DNA of 64,000 nucleotides, taken from contig CM063499.1 of the NCBI GenBank assembly GCA_032207245.1, forward strand, positions 32,842,446 through 32,906,445, in the 5' to 3' direction. Within the stretch, counting starts at the first letter, position 1, and each line of letters opens with the position of its first letter. The position numbers and the translations under genes were made by a program. The notes beneath the pieces are model-generated. The model saw nothing but the letters and a program-made list of their open reading frames with translations. It was not told the DNA's origin and did no database searches. Of this stretch, positions 1-10,400 are shown piece after piece. The DNA comes from Pardosa pseudoannulata (taxonomy: Eukaryota; Arthropoda; Arachnida; Araneae; Lycosidae).

Positions 1-957
1 GCCGTAGATGATTTCAAACTTAACAACTGTTCATTTATTTAACAAAAAAAGCTTTTAAAGAAATATTAAAGTGTATAAGTAAAATCGTCCAGAGAGGAGA
101 TTACTCTAGACAACCTGCTCATCTCAAAGTTCAGCCGGGAGTTCCCTCCCGTTTCTTCTTTTCCAAACAGGAAACCTCGGTTTTAGGGGAGATCAACCCC
201 CCCTCTTTGACCTTTGTCCTTGGAGTAGCCGAAACGCCCTTTGGCGCCCAGCCGACGCGGTCACACAAAACACAATTTCTTTTCTCTGTCGGTGCGTTGA
301 CAAAAACGGCACACTTGACACCTCTAATCGTCCGTGCGTCAAAAAGGACCATTACTGGTACAATACTGCAGTTTTTCAATTGTTCGGCGTTTTGAAATGT
401 TCCGCGTCTTACAATGAACAAAAGTTCGCTTTAACCAACGCTCTTCTTGACCCCCGACAGAGACGGACGTGACTCTTACAAAGATTGTTAACACTTTCGG
501 CTTGCTGAAAAAACGTCCACACGAAATTGCCGTTACATACAGACAAAGGAAAATTCTAAATGCGGTTGCTAAATTTTGATGTAAGTTCCATAGTTCTAGG
601 CAATGAATATCTTCATAGAATTTCGAAGTTTTAGGATTATTGAAATCTATTCTAGTATGCATGAAACTCAATTTCCACTCTTATATTTTTTAATAATTCA
701 AATTTAATGTCTTTTAAATCTACGATTTAACTAGAATTGTCGAAATTTGGAAATTATTTCTCAGCTTTTTCTTTTGCAGAGGCGAATTGTCCTCTGTCGG
801 ACTCATTACAGAACGCCTTTATCAAGCAACTTGTGCACGATGTGGCGCTCCTATGACTGATGGGGCCGTGGTAACCACGTCCTAGTTACGGCCCTGAGCA
901 AAAGACCAGTGGCATAACAAGAAAGAGGGAAGGGCTTCTGTCATACCAAATGGTATA
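1..957. other. GC-richer unexplained sequence left of the Tigger element
   Basis: No gene can be supported. Base composition is less AT-rich than the rest of the window, especially 125-540. Short overlapping reading frames occur on both strands, but none resembles a protein I know. A GGGCCGT...ACGGCCC inverted pair around 861-895 (with a GTGGTAACCAC palindrome inside) looks like a transposon end. It may be older mobile DNA or exon/UTR of another gene. Confidence 0.4.
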
Positions 958-1811
958 CAGTGTTCCCTCGCCACTTCGCACTTCATGCTTTGATGCTTTG
1001 CGGATTTTTCTAAAATATTCATCAAAAAATAAAGATGAAAAAATACAACCATGTCGGCAGCCACATTGCGGAAAGGAGCGTTGTTTCATGTTGATGCGCG
1101 AGAGAGAAGGATCCCTGCATGTCAAACAAGAGTTGAGATGAGTTGACTTAGAGTACATTCCACGGGCTCTTGAGATGACAAAATCTACAAGTGAGGGAGA
1201 AAATGAAGAGGAAGACGAAGAACAAACAGAAAAGCGTAGCCTTACCCTGGAGAATCTGAAACTGTTGTGCAAGGTGGCAAGAATTTGCACAAGACATTGA
1301 CGACAATATGGTTCGAGCTGTCGAGTTCAGCAATAGTGTTGACGGGGTTATGTCCTTGTACAGGGTAGTTTTGAAGGAAAAGGAAAAACAAAGACAACAA
1401 CTAGCCATCACCATGTTTCTCTCCAAGGTGAAGCCCCCTGGCTCTACCTTCAGCGCCTCCAGCAGAAGAGTCTCCGAGTGAGCCTCAAACTTCAACGAAT
1501 CAAGTGAGAGCCTCTCCCCCGCCACCAACACAAGACTCTTCGCCTCTCTCAGAAAACAATGTTTATTAAAATTCATTACTCTATAAGGTTTTGTAATTAA
1601 CCTTATTAATTAGCACTGACACGTTTAAGTAAATACGTATACTGTTGTAATTTTTGTCTTAAATGTGTAAAGTATAAATACTGTTTACATATTTAAAACA
1701 TTCGTGTACCCGCATACACGAAAATTCCAAGGGGCAAATCCTACTTTGCAGTTTTTCAGTGTTCGCGGAAGGTTCTGGTCCCCATTAACCGCGAAAAACG
1801 AGGGATCACTG
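958..1811 (+). mobile_element. Internally deleted Tigger/pogo-type DNA transposon
   Basis: The ends are inverted: CAGTGTTCCCTCG at 958 and CGAGGGATCACTG ending at 1811, flanked by TA on both sides (956-957, 1812-1813), the TA duplication of Tc1/mariner-pogo elements. The right end contains the CCGCGAAAAACGAGGGATCA type sequence typical of Tigger termini. The interior keeps only the C-terminal part of a transposase. Length about 854 bp against roughly 2-3 kb for full elements, so it is non-autonomous. Confidence 0.75.
1180..1575 (+). pseudogene. C-terminal fragment of Tigger-like (jerky/CENP-B-fold) transposase
   Basis: Plus-strand translation with frame changes shows an acidic stretch (SEGENEEEDEEQ), then RSLTLENLKLL, a block resembling DDNMVRAVEFSNSVDGVMSL and KEKEKQRQQLAITMFLSKVK. 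This resembles the C-terminal tail of Tigger-derived proteins. The frame changes near 1280 and there is no intact catalytic core, so it is a broken remnant. Confidence 0.6.
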
Positions 1812-1813
1812 TA

Positions 1814-2760
1814 TATGCATATAGCCAGGGGTCCAAAATTCATACATCGATTTTGCCGCTTTTTGGAACATTTTGCGACTTGCATTCTTGCATCACTTCA
1901 TTTCGCACTTACTTTTTGCTGTGAACAAAGCCGACTCTAGCCGTTTTGCCGCCCCGTACAAAAATGTGAAATGCAACCCCTTCCAGCCGCAATAAAAACA
2001 ACTATTGTAAGGGATAAAATATTCATAAAATTAGTTTTTACATGCATCTTATATTATTGTTCCAACTGGGAAACTTCAGTATAAAACTATTTCTAAGATC
2101 AAGTCAGTTTTACGTTACTGATTTTTGTACGTTTTATGAAAGGGTGGGGGACCCAATCAGATCTGTGTACAGTCCACAGTTTTTGTAGAGGAGTATAGTG
2201 AAGGGAACGTTTCCAAAACAAACAAAATTCCCGCTGCAGTCCGCCGTTACGAATAAAACCTGCTGATGCTGTTTGTAGATGGTCTCTGGAGTTAAGCGAC
2301 GTTCCTTCGCCGTGACAAATGAGTGACTCAGCCATCAGGTGTTTTTGTGGTCGGCTTGCAACCCGATAAAAGATCCCTTCATGCCGGAATCGAGGTAATG
2401 AGTCAGCGCGATTAGGAAAAGAGACTCTCTTGTTGTTTTAGCTAAGTACCCTCACCTTGAGCCCTGACACATCTGCTGATGGAGGGACGTCAGTGGAACA
2501 CAGAAATTTGTCGCGCGGAACTCTCTAATCTCTGCCTCTTCAACGCTGCAAAGGTGAAGCTAAAGATATATAGAACAAACGAATTAACATACCGCGGTTA
2601 TTTTGGGGCAGGAATTTTACCGAGATGGACATCCGTGCAACCGCGGAAGCTAACAGTTTCGGATACAAATTGTAACTGGAAATTTTTTTTATATCCTTCG
2701 CAGGATCGGAGTTAAACTTTGAACCGCTCCCTGCTGAAGTTTAAACTTGCGCGGCTATAA
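1814..2760. other. GC-richer region without supported gene
   Basis: Moderately GC-rich, with several CpG-containing stretches (2240-2540, 2590-2760). Reading frames of 78 codons on both strands show no recognisable domain. It may be the counterpart of 1-957, split by the Tigger insertion. Nothing firmer can be said. Confidence 0.35.
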
Positions 2761-2864
2761 AGCTATAATAGAATAAGCGGAATATATAATAGAGTACGAG
2801 GAATTAATAATATTCAGCATAAAAAATGATTTGGGGGCAATAAATTATCCACATCAAGATAATG

Positions 2865-2929
<65 letters not shown>

Positions 2930-3560
2930 CAGTAAAATATAAAATATTAAAAAATAATAAACTAGATTTCTATTATGATATTGTGGTAGCACAGACTCAA
3001 TGATTTATTTTTAGTTTAAAAATCGTTTGCAGTTTTTTCTTTTTTTGAAAGTTTTGGTTTTGCTATAAAGTTTATATAAAAATATATATGAAATAAAAGT
3101 TGTTGTTTTAAGAAGACTGGAAAATGTTTCGCTTCTTTTAATTGGATTATATGCCTGATTAAGGGATAAGAATATAAATATAGCTCAAACTAAGTGTATA
3201 ATTAATTTAATATCGTAGTAATACACGAAAATGTTTTCTGAAATTGGGATGTTCTAGATATCAAAACATTTGCTTAATGTGAATAGTGAAAGCTAAAACA
3301 GTATTCTATACAATTGTAATAAAATATTTAGAATATAGTTTTGTTTTACTTGTTTTGACTGTAAGAATGACAAAATGGCTCTGATATTTATGTAAAATTA
3401 AATATTCTCACTGACATTAATCTACCTCCACAGTTCCTCAAAAATGCATACTCAATTTTTTTTAAACTTTATTCTTTTATGAGTTTTGTATTTACAGTAG
3501 AAAACCTTACACGATAAAATATACCATATGAAGAAATAAGGAACTATATTTCTATTAGAA
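2761..3560. other. AT-rich intergenic DNA with a (TA)n array
   Basis: No gene seen. A TA dinucleotide array of about 57 bp lies at 2868-2924; the rest is AT-rich single-copy-like sequence. Confidence 0.5.
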
Positions 3561-3565
3561 CCTTT

Positions 3566-3712
3566 GACGGACGATGGCCAAATTGTAGAACAGTGCACTT
3601 TAGTACCGGAGTTTCCGGGTTCGATTCCCGTTGCTGGTATGGATGTTCTTAGCTTTTGAAATCAGCTTTAAGTAGTAGGGCTCATTAATCCTCGTAATCA
3701 TTATCACTTTGT
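3566..3712 (+). repeat. tRNA-derived SINE, copy 1 (plus strand, diverged)
   Basis: Plus-strand copy of the SINE found elsewhere in minus orientation. The pol III A box (GATGGCCAAATTG) and B box GGTTCGATTCC are readable, followed by GGTATGGATGTTC and the body GCTTTAAGTAGTAGGGCTCATTAA. The CCAAA tail is missing. Confidence 0.7.
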
Positions 3713-4158
3713 AACTTAATCATTTTTATTTTTAAGATACCTTCTATGTCTTCATATTTTTAAGGTAAAATTTCTAAAAATTTATCTAACATTTAGAACG
3801 TTGTATAGATTGTGGTGGTGGTAGTTTGCAATCATCAAAATCTTTTTGATAAATGTAATGTTTATATTATGTTTTATATTTACTATTATGTTTACATAAC
3901 TGTTTGATATAATTTGTATGTTTATGTTATAAAATATTTTTGTTATAGTTATAAACTAATATAATAATAAATTTATATACATCACAATAATATTTAGGAA
4001 ATGTATGAGTGTGACACTTTAATTAGCGGAATGGATTAGTTAGGGACCAATGGTACATGGTATACTATACAATCACCTTTCATTAATATTCTTATATCAA
4101 TTTTAAGTGTTAATATTACTTAAGAATACAATTTTTTTAATCATGGTTAATTAGTAGA

Positions 4159-5648
4159 CAGAGTTCCTGCTGTTTTTCCAAGAACAAAAATATAGGACTT
4201 TCTAAGGACCAAAGTAACATTTCATAAGGACCTACTTGAAATACACGGCATAACAACATAAACCCTATTTCCTGAGGAACATATTTTAATGATTATGAAC
4301 CAGACAAGGCATGTTCAATAAATGCCCTACAATATTTCAGAATTAAGTTCTTAAAAATGCCTAAATTTTGTAATAAGATATATTATTTAACAAAAATTAA
4401 TTTTGAAAAATGTACATCTAAAGCTTTTTGAGTGATCAAACTAGAAATAAATTGTGAATAAAATACATTATAAACAGTACTTTCTAGAGCTTTAAAAAAG
4501 ACATATGCAATCCATTTTTTATAACACTCCTTCACAAGGAGAAAGCTCAACAGCTATAAGTAATGAGAATTCAGTTGGGCTTCATATATAAGAGAATTCA
4601 GATGTCTAATTTTAAAACTATTTCAGAGCGGCAACACCGGACATCTATCCTTCTGGACAATATAAAATCAAAAGCCCAGAGTTCACTCTGCTCTGACACA
4701 AGTACACCCAAGAGCGCTGACAACAAGAATTTTCCCACAACAAAAACAGCTTAATAAGCGAATTAACTGCAATATCAGCAAAACGTGAAATCATGTTTTG
4801 CCACCAGCTTGAAAACTGCTCTATAGACAGAAAGTTTACAGTTTTATGAAAAAAAGCACTGTTAAGTGGAAAATACTCCGTTGATTAAACCATTTAGAGG
4901 CTGGTAAAGATATTTAAATGAATTAAAATTGGAGAGAGGAGGCTTGTGGAGAAATATTAAAGTTAAATAATTTTGATATATTACATATATATATTAGCTG
5001 ATTAGACCTGACGTTGCCTGAGAAAGAAGAAAGTTTTAGACTTTTGTATTACATTCAATGCAAGGAAAATTAAACTTCCATAAGTAACTGAAATATCTAC
5101 TCCCCATCTCAACTCCCAAATCAAACTCCCCATCCTCCATGTTTTGTTTAATTAAAATCTGCATGACTGTTAGCTATTAGGAAAAGGCAGCTGACTTTAT
5201 ACTTTAAACTTTTTCAGTATGCAAAAGATTATTGGTCAAATAATAAATAACTAAGAAAAAACTGTCCCATAAGAAAACTGACAGGAAATCATGTGACGAC
5301 AGTGGATTGCATTGGAGAAATTGACCACATTCTAATTTAAAAATTAAGGAGTTTGTAAAGTTTGGTTTGGTTTGGAGCGCTACGGTCCACTTTTTGCAAC
5401 ACGAGGGCTAATGAGACTGGGATCTACTGCTTAAAGCTGATTCCGAACGGCTACGAACATCCATGCCACAGTGGGATTCGAACCCACGAACTCCGGTTCC
5501 GAAGGCCAGCACCCTAACCATTCGGCCATCGTTCGGCTGAGTTTTTAAGGACCTTTAACAAAAAAAATTAAGTAGTTTTAAGGGCCCTTAAAAATGAAAG
5601 CTAAAATTAAGGAGTTCTTAGGAACTTTTAAGGACTGTAGGAACCCTG
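4159..5648 (+). mobile_element. Non-autonomous CAGGGTTCC element ('family B'), copy 1
   Basis: Starts CAGAGTTCCTGC and ends GTAGGAACCCTG, an inverted pair, and is flanked by a perfect 5-bp duplication GTAGA (4154-4158, 5649-5653). It contains the shared internal ACATATATATATTAGCTGAT segment and the AAGGACC/GGTCCTT-rich arms. A SINE is nested at 5361-5538. No coding capacity is seen; the 63-codon frame at 4563 has no known homologue. Confidence 0.8.
5361..5538 (-). repeat. tRNA-derived SINE, copy 2
   Basis: Minus-strand SINE with A box TGGCCGAATGG, B box GGTTCGAATCC and 3' (CCAAA)n tail. The anticodon-like loop CTTCGGA would read TCG, so the head resembles tRNA-Arg(TCG). It is flanked by an imperfect 12-bp duplication (GAGTTTGTAAAG / GAGTTTTTAAGG), as expected for target-primed insertion. 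It lies inside family B copy 1. Confidence 0.85.
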
Positions 5649-5830
5649 GTAGAGCCCTATAGTCAAGTTTTAACAGGGTTAACACTTTGGTAATGGAATG
5701 TAATTTGCTTTATTTTGGTATTATTGGAATCATGTCAAACGACATGTTGTGACACATGTCAATTTGCTGGAATGAAATGAGTGTTCTACATATTTAACAA
5801 TTAAAGGAATCAAATTGTAAGCTAAAAACT

Positions 5831-5985
5831 AAACTCCTCAGCGCAACAGCCCCTAGGGGGCCAGGGCCTACGGTACCAATCTCTATGTGACCAAGGGACC
5901 TGGGGTGCGAAGTACATGTTCCGGTTAGGTGGTCAATCTTACATGGAAACCCTAGTGTTTAGTTCCCAAGCACGCTTGGTCCGCA
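5831..5985 (-). repeat. GC-rich island, possible 3' end of a non-LTR element
   Basis: About 150 bp of GC-rich sequence in AT-rich surroundings, with a self-complementary CCCCTAGGGGG core and an adenine-rich AAACTAAA flank. The look is of a non-LTR retroelement 3' end or SINE, but the family is not certain. Confidence 0.35.
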
Positions 5986-6062
5986 GTCAAATCATAGTAA
6001 AACATTTATTTATAAAATAAAAAATTAATTCTTTTTTAAATTTCATATTTGCAACATCTGTA

Positions 6063-6981
6063 CAGACATGCCAACATTCAGTCAACTCTGTCAGGAGCAA
6101 CAGAGCTGTTTTAAAATTTAACATGCTACCCACAAAGTAAACGTGTATACAATTTACATACGTAATAAAACAAAATAATAGAGACAAATTATATGTAATT
6201 ATATATTTTATTAATTTCTAAATTAAAACTGCAAATTAAATAATTAAAAATTAACATACTATTAAAGGTAAGTTAAAATTTATGCATTTAACAATGTATA
6301 AGAAGATTTTTTAGTTTTAAAAAGTTCTTTTTCAGAAAAATTCTTATAATAACATTGACGCTGATTAAAATATTTACATTTAACTATCATCAGAGATTCT
6401 AGAGTTTGTCTTCCCAAATTTGACCTAAATTTAGTTTGGTGTTTTGCACAGTGCTGAAAACTCTTTCACATGCAGCATTACTGTGTGGAAAGAGCAATAT
6501 ATTTAGCAATATTCTTGGTAAAACTTTGTATTTGAATGCTGCATTGTGATCTCTTAAACAACTGATTTTATACCAAGCTGTATCTGAGCATTCACTGTTT
6601 AGAATTTCCTTGCTAAATTTGTCCATTTGGTAAAGATTAAACGCTGATTCAAGTTCATTCAATGCATTATCAGTAAAGATATTGAAACATTCAATGAAAT
6701 AGTTCAAAGCCCAGCTTCTGAATAGTTTGCACATGCTTCTGAATATATACATTTTGCTGTATGTTAGGCCTATTTAGCAATATTTGTTTGCTGCAAATAA
6801 CAGAGAAAAGAATTATGAAAAGAAATTCTTCAGAATTCCTTCAGAAATTAAGAAATTTGATAAAATTAACAAAACAAATTTTTTGTTATTTTCCGGAGCA
6901 ATTTGAGGAGTGTGCAGAGTTACCAATTTTTATCATTTTTCCGGAGCAACTCTGCCGAAACCGGAGCAGTTGGCATGTCTG
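6063..6981 (-). mobile_element. hAT-like transposon remnant with 6-bp target duplication, copy 1
   Basis: Inverted ends CAGACATGCCAAC (6063) and GTTGGCATGTCTG (ending 6981), flanked by a perfect 6-bp duplication TCTGTA (6057-6062, 6982-6987). Inner sub-terminal repeats contain CCGGAGCAA. It holds the C-terminal part of a hAT transposase on the minus strand. A second copy lies at 45595-46412. Confidence 0.8.
6280..6752 (-). pseudogene. hAT transposase C-terminal (dimerisation) domain fragment
   Basis: The minus-strand frame starting at 6752 encodes the hAT C-terminal signature around LLNILLFPHSNAACERVFST, followed by VQNTK. The frame then breaks near 6420; the alternative frame continues with GRQTLESLMIVK to a stop at 6280-6282. 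The first part of the transposase is absent. Dimerisation motif recognised from the hAT family (hATC domain). Confidence 0.75.
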
Positions 6982-7045
6982 TCTGTATTCCATCTAAAAA
7001 AATTATGTCTCTATGAAATAATCAAAAAGGTAATGAAAAAAGTTA

Positions 7046-7051
7046 TTTATT
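7046..7051 (-). promoter_or_regulatory. Candidate TECR polyadenylation signal
   Basis: AATAAA on the minus strand about 250 nt after the TECR stop and before the hAT remnant. It is the most plausible signal by position, but AT-rich DNA produces many chance matches. Confidence 0.3.
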
Positions 7052-7296
7052 TGTTTCTAGTTATGCACAGCATAAAAACAAAAATGCTTATAAAAAAGAA
7101 TTTTAAGACATAAAATACTTTGAATTTTTCAAACATAACACAAACCATCAAAAGAACTTAAACGTACAATAAATATACAAGCTACCATATATTTCATTGT
7201 TAAAGGTGAAGAACTTTTTTTTTAAATGGAGTTAGATATCAAGAATTAACAATTCACATAATAGAGGAATGTTGTATCTAATATGGAAAATGGCTT

Positions 7297-7424
7297 TCAC
7301 ACAATGAAAGGTATGATAGATTTCCTATTCTTTGGATAGTTAGGAAATTCTTTCTTGTAATTCTTGTGCTTTCCAAGGGCCCATACAGTCATTTGATAGA
7401 AACCCGCAATAGTGAAAAGTCCAG
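7297..7424 (-). CDS. TECR: TECR terminal exon, residues 261-302 and stop
   Basis: 128 bp, acceptor CTGATAG. It encodes the last transmembrane segment and C-terminal tail, with [20 protein letters not shown] ahead of the TGA stop at 7297-7299. Family members also end in a short basic tail after a GKHxxYxKEFxxYP block. Confidence 0.96.
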
Positions 7425-10400
7425 CTATCAGAAAAAGGAAAATAAACTAAATTAAATCAAGATTCTAAAATTAGAGATACAAGAATAAAAAATATATAAA
7501 ATTAAATTTTTCATAATATTAAACTGAATAATAGACATTTTTAATTCACAAAAGGTGTTTTAATCTATTACTACTATAGTCACTATATTTTGAATTATAC
7601 TTAATAAAAAAGTTGGAAAAATGATTGTTTTCACTCTGATTTTACTACTTTAGATGGCAATATACCAAACAAGACCCAATATAGCCACATGGCTTTCAAA
7701 ATGAAACCCTCTGCTGATGCAGAGTTTAAGGAATCCATCTACATTCGGAGAACTTTTTTCTTTAAATGTAGAAGCTAGTTCATCTTTTTACATTTTTAAA
7801 TTTATTTTTTTATATTATCATAGAGAATTGCACTTAAAAAATTTATTCTTGGAGAAGTTTTTAAAAAATTTCTAATAAATGAAGAAAATTTGGTAAAAAA
7901 AAAATTGTGTTTTTTCCAAAAAGGTCTAATTTTTTAATAAATTAAATTATTTCAATATTTTTTTATGCAACACATTTCTCATACACTAGACTAGTGAATC
8001 ACCTAAAATCTTTGCTTAATTTGCATTTGGTAAAAAATTTGGGTCCTTCAAAATCATACACATTGAATGAAATTTTCATTACTTTATGTCTAACTATGAG
8101 TGTAACATCATTAAAAATTATCCAAATTTAAAGCTTTTAGGTCATTTACTAGTAAATACTATCAAAAGCATTCATAATAATTTTCAACAAAATATTTTAA
8201 GAACTTTTTGAGAAATCACATTTCAAGTTTCAACATATTATTAAAAATACCGCTCTGAGAAAAATGCATTTGAAGTTTATGAAAGCAACTTTAACTATTA
8301 AAAAATTAAAATGCATGTTTAAAATTCTCCACACTTTCTTGCTTCAAAACTTTCTAATTGCCAAGTTGCTAATTATTAAAAATACTAGAAAAATGTTTAA
8401 ACTAATCTTCATGAAAATTCAAAATTTTTGTCCAAAAAATGCTCTTTAAAAGGCTTTAAATTTACAACTTCTGGTTCCAAAGTCGATACTTCCGTTTTAT
8501 TTTGACAGTTGTAACTTTTCTTTAAAATGCCGTACAGACAAAACAAAAACAGATTTTGAAGCGTAAAAGTTGAAATTTTACAATAGAGGAATTTAAAAAA
8601 AGTGTGATTTTTGGCATAAAATGACATTTTCAACATAGATGGATACCTTAAGAGTTGACTGCAACTAAAAGAATCTCTGCAGATCATGTTGAGAATCTAG
8701 ACCTTTTATGCATAAAGGAAAATACTCAAGAAACTGAATTGATACAAGAGGAAAAGTGACTTTTAATTAGAGAAACTAAATTGGCAAAGCTTATAGAAAA
8801 TATAAACAATCTATTATCATCCAAGTCATCAAAATCTTATTGCATCATATGGTCTGGACATATTTTTATATACAACTCCTCGAACCCTGTGAAAAAAGTG
8901 ACTTTTGCAAATGTAGAGGATTTGGTTTGGTTTGGAGTGCAACATGAGGGCTAATGAGACTGGGACCTACAGCTTAAAGCTGAATCCAAACAGATTCAAA
9001 CATCCATGCTACAGTGGAATTTGAACCCACAAACTCTGGTTCCAAAGGCCAGCACCCTAACTATTCAACCATTGTTCAGCCGCAGATGTAGAGGAAACCA
9101 GGAAAAGATTTGGTTTGGTTTGGTTTGGAGCGCTACGGTCTACTGTTTTGCACACGAGGGCTAATGAGACCGGGACCTACAGTTTAAAGCCGATTCCGAA
9201 CGGCTACAAACATCCATGCCATCAGCGGGATTCGAACCCGCGAACTCCGGTTCCGAAGAGCAGCACTCTACCAAAACCAGGAAAAAGAAGATGACCTCAC
9301 ACAAGATGAATAGACTGAGTAAAGGCAGACCTCAAGACTTTAAAAATCATTCATTGGCTGACCAAAGAGTGGCTGATAAGGTCTTTTAGAGGAAGCTAGT
9401 TGAGACTGTGTTAAGCAGGTGAAGAAAAATTGGTGAATTAATTAAGGTATCCGTCTACATTGAAAATGTCATTTTTTGCCCCAAATAATTTTTTTTTATT
9501 TCTCTATTGTAAAATTTCAACTTTTACGCTTCTAAATCTGTTTTTGTCTCTATAGCATTTTAAAGAACAGTTATAGCTGTTTAAACATCAGTGACAGCTG
9601 TCAAAACAAAACGGAAGTAGCAACTTCAGAACCGGAAGTTGTAAATTTAAAGCCTTTTAAAAAGAGCATTTTTTGAACAAAACTTTTTAAATATTCATGA
9701 AGATTAGGTTAAACATTTTTCTAGTATTTTTAATTATTAGAAGCTTGGCAATTAGAGAGTTTTGAAGCAAGAAAGTGTGCAGAATTTTAAATATGTATTT
9801 TAATTTTTTAACAGTTAAAGTTGCTTTCATAAACTTCAAATGTATTTTTCTCAGAACGGTATTTTTAATAAAATGTTGAAACTTGAAATGTGATTTCTCA
9901 AAAAGTTCTTAAAATATTTTGTTGAAAATTATTATGAATGCTTTTGGTAGTATTTACTAGTGAATGACCTAAAAGCTTTAAATTTGGATAATTTTTAATG
10001 CTGTTACACTCATAGTTATATATAAAGGTAATTAAAATTCGTTAAAAATTCAATATGTATGATTTTGAAGAACCAAAATTTTTTACCACATGTAAATTAA
10101 GCAAAGATTTTAAGTGATTCACTAGTCCAGTGTATAAAAAATGTGTTGCATTAAAAAATATTGAAATAATTTAATCTATTAAAAAATTAGACCTTTTGAA
10201 AAAAACAGATTTTTTTTACTAAATTTTCTTCATTTATTAGAAATTTTATAAAAACTTATCCATGAATAAATTTTTTTAAGTACAATTCTCTATGATAATA
10301 TAAAAAATAAATCTAAAAATGTAAAAACATGAACTAGTTTCTACATTTAAAGAAAAAAGTTCTCTGAATGTAGGCAGATACCTTAATCATTCAGATGAGC

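Larger units (their letters stand above)
8660..9440 (+). other. Possible decayed transposase exon split by two SINEs
   Basis: When the two SINEs are ignored, plus-strand pieces read like parts of a Tigger/jerky-type C-terminus (a cysteine-poor, acidic stretch around DVEETRK and DDLTQDE, with stops). The similarity is weak and is offered only as a possibility. Confidence 0.2.

Noticed and set aside
339..671. 110-codon minus-strand frame, and the frame at 886-1290, as genes
   Set aside because: No recognisable domain, overlapping frames on both strands, and the second overlaps a Tigger element whose coding remnant is on the plus strand.
5452..5538. tRNA-like sequences with A and B boxes as possible real tRNA genes
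   Set aside because: They lack an acceptor stem that pairs, continue into a common non-tRNA body with a CCAAA tail, and are flanked by insertion duplications; they are SINE heads.
7726..10386. Possible CRISPR-like or long inverted repeat array from two similar segments
   Set aside because: Explained by two oppositely oriented copies of one TTAA transposon; there are no regularly spaced short repeats.
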